Made by a program: the position numbers and the translations under genes
Notes under the pieces: generated by a model
The model's database searches: none
What the model was told of the DNA's origin: nothing
Seen by the model: only the letters and a program-made list of their open reading frames with translations
Shown: positions 22,138 through 23,296 of the stretch, in pieces
How positions within the stretch are numbered: the stretch's first letter is position 1
How the letters are laid out: each line of letters starts with the position of its first letter
NCBI GenBank assembly: GCA_035651595.1
Contig: DASRFJ010000276.1
Span: 1-23,296 of the forward strand
Direction of reading: 5' to 3'
Length of the DNA: 23,296 nt
From: JAFARZ01 sp035651595
GTDB lineage: Bacteria > Actinomycetota > Actinomycetes > Streptosporangiales > Streptosporangiaceae

Positions 22138-22732
22138 CGGTAACGTCGACGCGAACCGGCCGCGTGCCGCCGGCGTTTGCGCTGGGCGTCGCGCACGACG
22201 TCACCGCGACGAGCACGTCGCGTTCGGCGGCGAACGTCATGCTCTGGCCCGCCGTCGAGACCGGCGGCCGGATCTCCAGCCGCCCGTCCGGCCCGATGGC
22301 GACGTTCATGAAGAAGTTGAACGCGATCGTGATCGTCGCCGCGGGCACGCCGAATGCGCCGAGCGATCGCGCCAGGTTGTCGAAGCAGTTCGGGTGCGGA
22401 CCGGTCGCCCCGTGCTGGATCTCGAACATCTCCTGGCTGCACGGCGCGTACAGCATGTCGTGCACGCCGACCTGATCGTCGGTAATCCGCAGCAGCGGCC
22501 GGCTCCGCCGCGAGTACAGCACCGACCCGGTCGACAACCGGATCGTGCCGCCCATGTCGAACGTGCGGCCGTTGCTCTGCCCGTCCTCGAGATCGTCCGC
22601 CGCGACCGCGAACAGGTCGCCGCTCTGGCTGCCCTGGATGTCCGTGATCCGCAGCAGTTGCCCCGCGCCGAGACGCCACGCGCTTGCGCTGCACGGCGCG
22701 ATCACCGTGCTTCGCCATCCTCCGGTCGCCAC
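22133..22732 (-). CDS. DUF1989 / urea carboxylase-associated family protein
   Basis: The 199-residue product starts at GTG 22732. Matches to the DUF1989 pattern: LGAGQLLRITDIQGSQSGDL near the N-terminus, SNGRTFDMGGTIRLSTGSVL, HDMLYAPCSQEMF, HPNCFDNL, and FNFFMNVAIGPDGRLEIRPP late. The conserved Cys and His residues in YAPCS, HDML and HPNC could bind a metal. Relatives accompany urea carboxylase or guanidine/aminomethyl compound metabolism, but no urea carboxylase gene is here. It is convergent with the HxlR gene and divergent from the DoxX-like gene at 22798. Confidence 0.88.
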   Translation of the reverse strand: MATGGWRSTVIAPCSASAWRLGAGQLLRITDIQGSQSGDLFAVAADDLEDGQSNGRTFDMGGTIRLSTGSVLYSRRSRPLLRITDDQVGVHDMLYAPCSQEMFEIQHGATGPHPNCFDNLARSLGAFGVPAATITIAFNFFMNVAIGPDGRLEIRPPVSTAGQSMTFAAERDVLVAVTSCATPSANAGGTRPVRVDVTG

Positions 22733-22797
22733 AAACCCCGTTCTATCAGGAGAACGTCGAGGCGGACCGGCTCCCGGGGCGCGAGTACGCTCCTGGT

Positions 22798-23211
22798 ATG
22801 ACCACGACCCGACAGTTGCTGGCGCCGTTGCGGCCGGCGGCCCGCCTGCTCATGGGATCGACCTACGTCCTGCTCGGCTTCGACGCGCTGCGGGCGCCCG
22901 GTGGCCGCGTCGACCAGGCGGCCCCGACGCTGGCCGCCATGCGCAAGGTCGTCCCGCTTCCCGAGGACGACGAGCTTGTCGTCCGGGGCAACGCCGCGGC
23001 GATGGTCGTCGCGGGCGGCCTGCTGGCGATGGGCGTCGCGCCGCGGCTGTCCGCCCTGGCGCTGGCCGGCTCGCTCGTCCCCACGACGCTGGCGGGCCAC
23101 TCCTACTGGGCGCTCGAAGACGAAGCGGCCCGCAAGCAGCAGCGCATCCAGTTCCACAAAAACCTGGCGATGCTGGGCGGCCTCCTGCTCGCCGCCCTAG
23201 ACGAACCCTGA
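22798..23211 (+). CDS. DoxX-family membrane protein
   Basis: A 137-residue hydrophobic protein from ATG 22798. Putative membrane helices: RLLMGSTYVLLGFDALRAPG, AAMVVAGGLLAMGVAPRLSA, LALAGSLVPTTLAGHSYW and NLAMLGGLLLAAL. The spacing, the early GxxYVLLGFDAL, and the short basic loop before FHKNLAMLGGLL are typical of DoxX/SURF4-like proteins, which sit in the cytoplasmic membrane and in mycobacteria associate with superoxide dismutase and a thiosulfate sulfurtransferase. Neither partner is visible here. No clear Shine-Dalgarno precedes the ATG. After the stop, 23212-23296 is a GC-rich tail with the palindrome CGGCCGCGGCCG at 23212-23223, possibly a terminator stem. Confidence 0.85.
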   Translation: MTTTRQLLAPLRPAARLLMGSTYVLLGFDALRAPGGRVDQAAPTLAAMRKVVPLPEDDELVVRGNAAAMVVAGGLLAMGVAPRLSALALAGSLVPTTLAGHSYWALEDEAARKQQRIQFHKNLAMLGGLLLAALDEP

Positions 23212-23296
23212 CGGCCGCGGCCGCTGACGGCGCCGCCGCCCGCAGCCGCGGGTCCGCCGCCCTTGCTCGCGCCCCCGCGCCCCCCGCGCCAACCCC

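Overview
The window reads as chromosome from a high-GC actinomycete. Codons end mostly in G or C, GTG and TTG starts are frequent, and the gene families are typical of soil Actinobacteria (an F420-type PPOX protein, a CYP107-like P450, a secreted GH18 chitinase, DUF899, many ArsR/MarR/GntR/HxlR regulators). I cannot name a genus. No rRNA, tRNA, CRISPR array or transposase gene is visible.

Layout. (1) 1-1625: an N-terminally shortened AraC-type regulator running off the left edge, a small unknown protein, a divergent ArsR-type repressor with a Cys-Cys pair, and a PPOX flavin-family protein. (2) 1626-2229: non-coding, holding copy A of an 81-bp repeat. (3) 2230-5871: a membrane-anchored Asp-box beta-propeller protein divergent from a MarR regulator. 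(4) 5894-7423: a coupled minus-strand operon SRPBCC - ArsR - DUF899 behind an operator of alternating half-sites. (5) 7424-7922: non-coding, holding copy B of the 81-bp repeat and an AT-rich palindromic promoter for the chitinase at 7923-10139, which ends in two strong hairpins. (6) 10290-14628: a tight four-gene operon of cytochrome P450, signal-less NMT1/SsuA-fold protein, alpha/beta hydrolase and DszA/NtaA/SnaA-type flavin monooxygenase. An 83-bp MITE-like element sits exactly at its last stop codon. (7) 14829-19752: a partly decayed sugar-catabolism locus. It has a broken zinc-type dehydrogenase, a 51-residue stub of a Gfo/Idh/MocA dehydrogenase, an intact GntR/UTRA regulator, a 23-codon orphan reading frame and a remnant joining an isomerase N-terminus to a Gfo/Idh C-terminus, followed by intact SIS-domain and BadF-type sugar kinase genes. 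(8) 19710-23211: an alkylsulfatase-like MBL hydrolase divergent from an HxlR regulator, a DUF1989 protein and a DoxX-like membrane protein.

How it works together. Most genes sit in small regulator-plus-target modules with visible palindromic operators. The chitinase, GntR/UTRA regulator, SIS protein and BadF-type kinase could all touch N-acetylglucosamine metabolism, but that link is inference and the central sugar locus has lost several enzymes. The features I find most worth following are the 81-bp element, built of four 18-bp units and present twice; the P450 / SBP-fold / hydrolase / DszA-like operon, whose pairing of a cytosolic SBP-fold protein with a DszA-type monooxygenase recalls DszB-DszA; and the MITE-like insertion with a 12-bp direct repeat at a stop codon.
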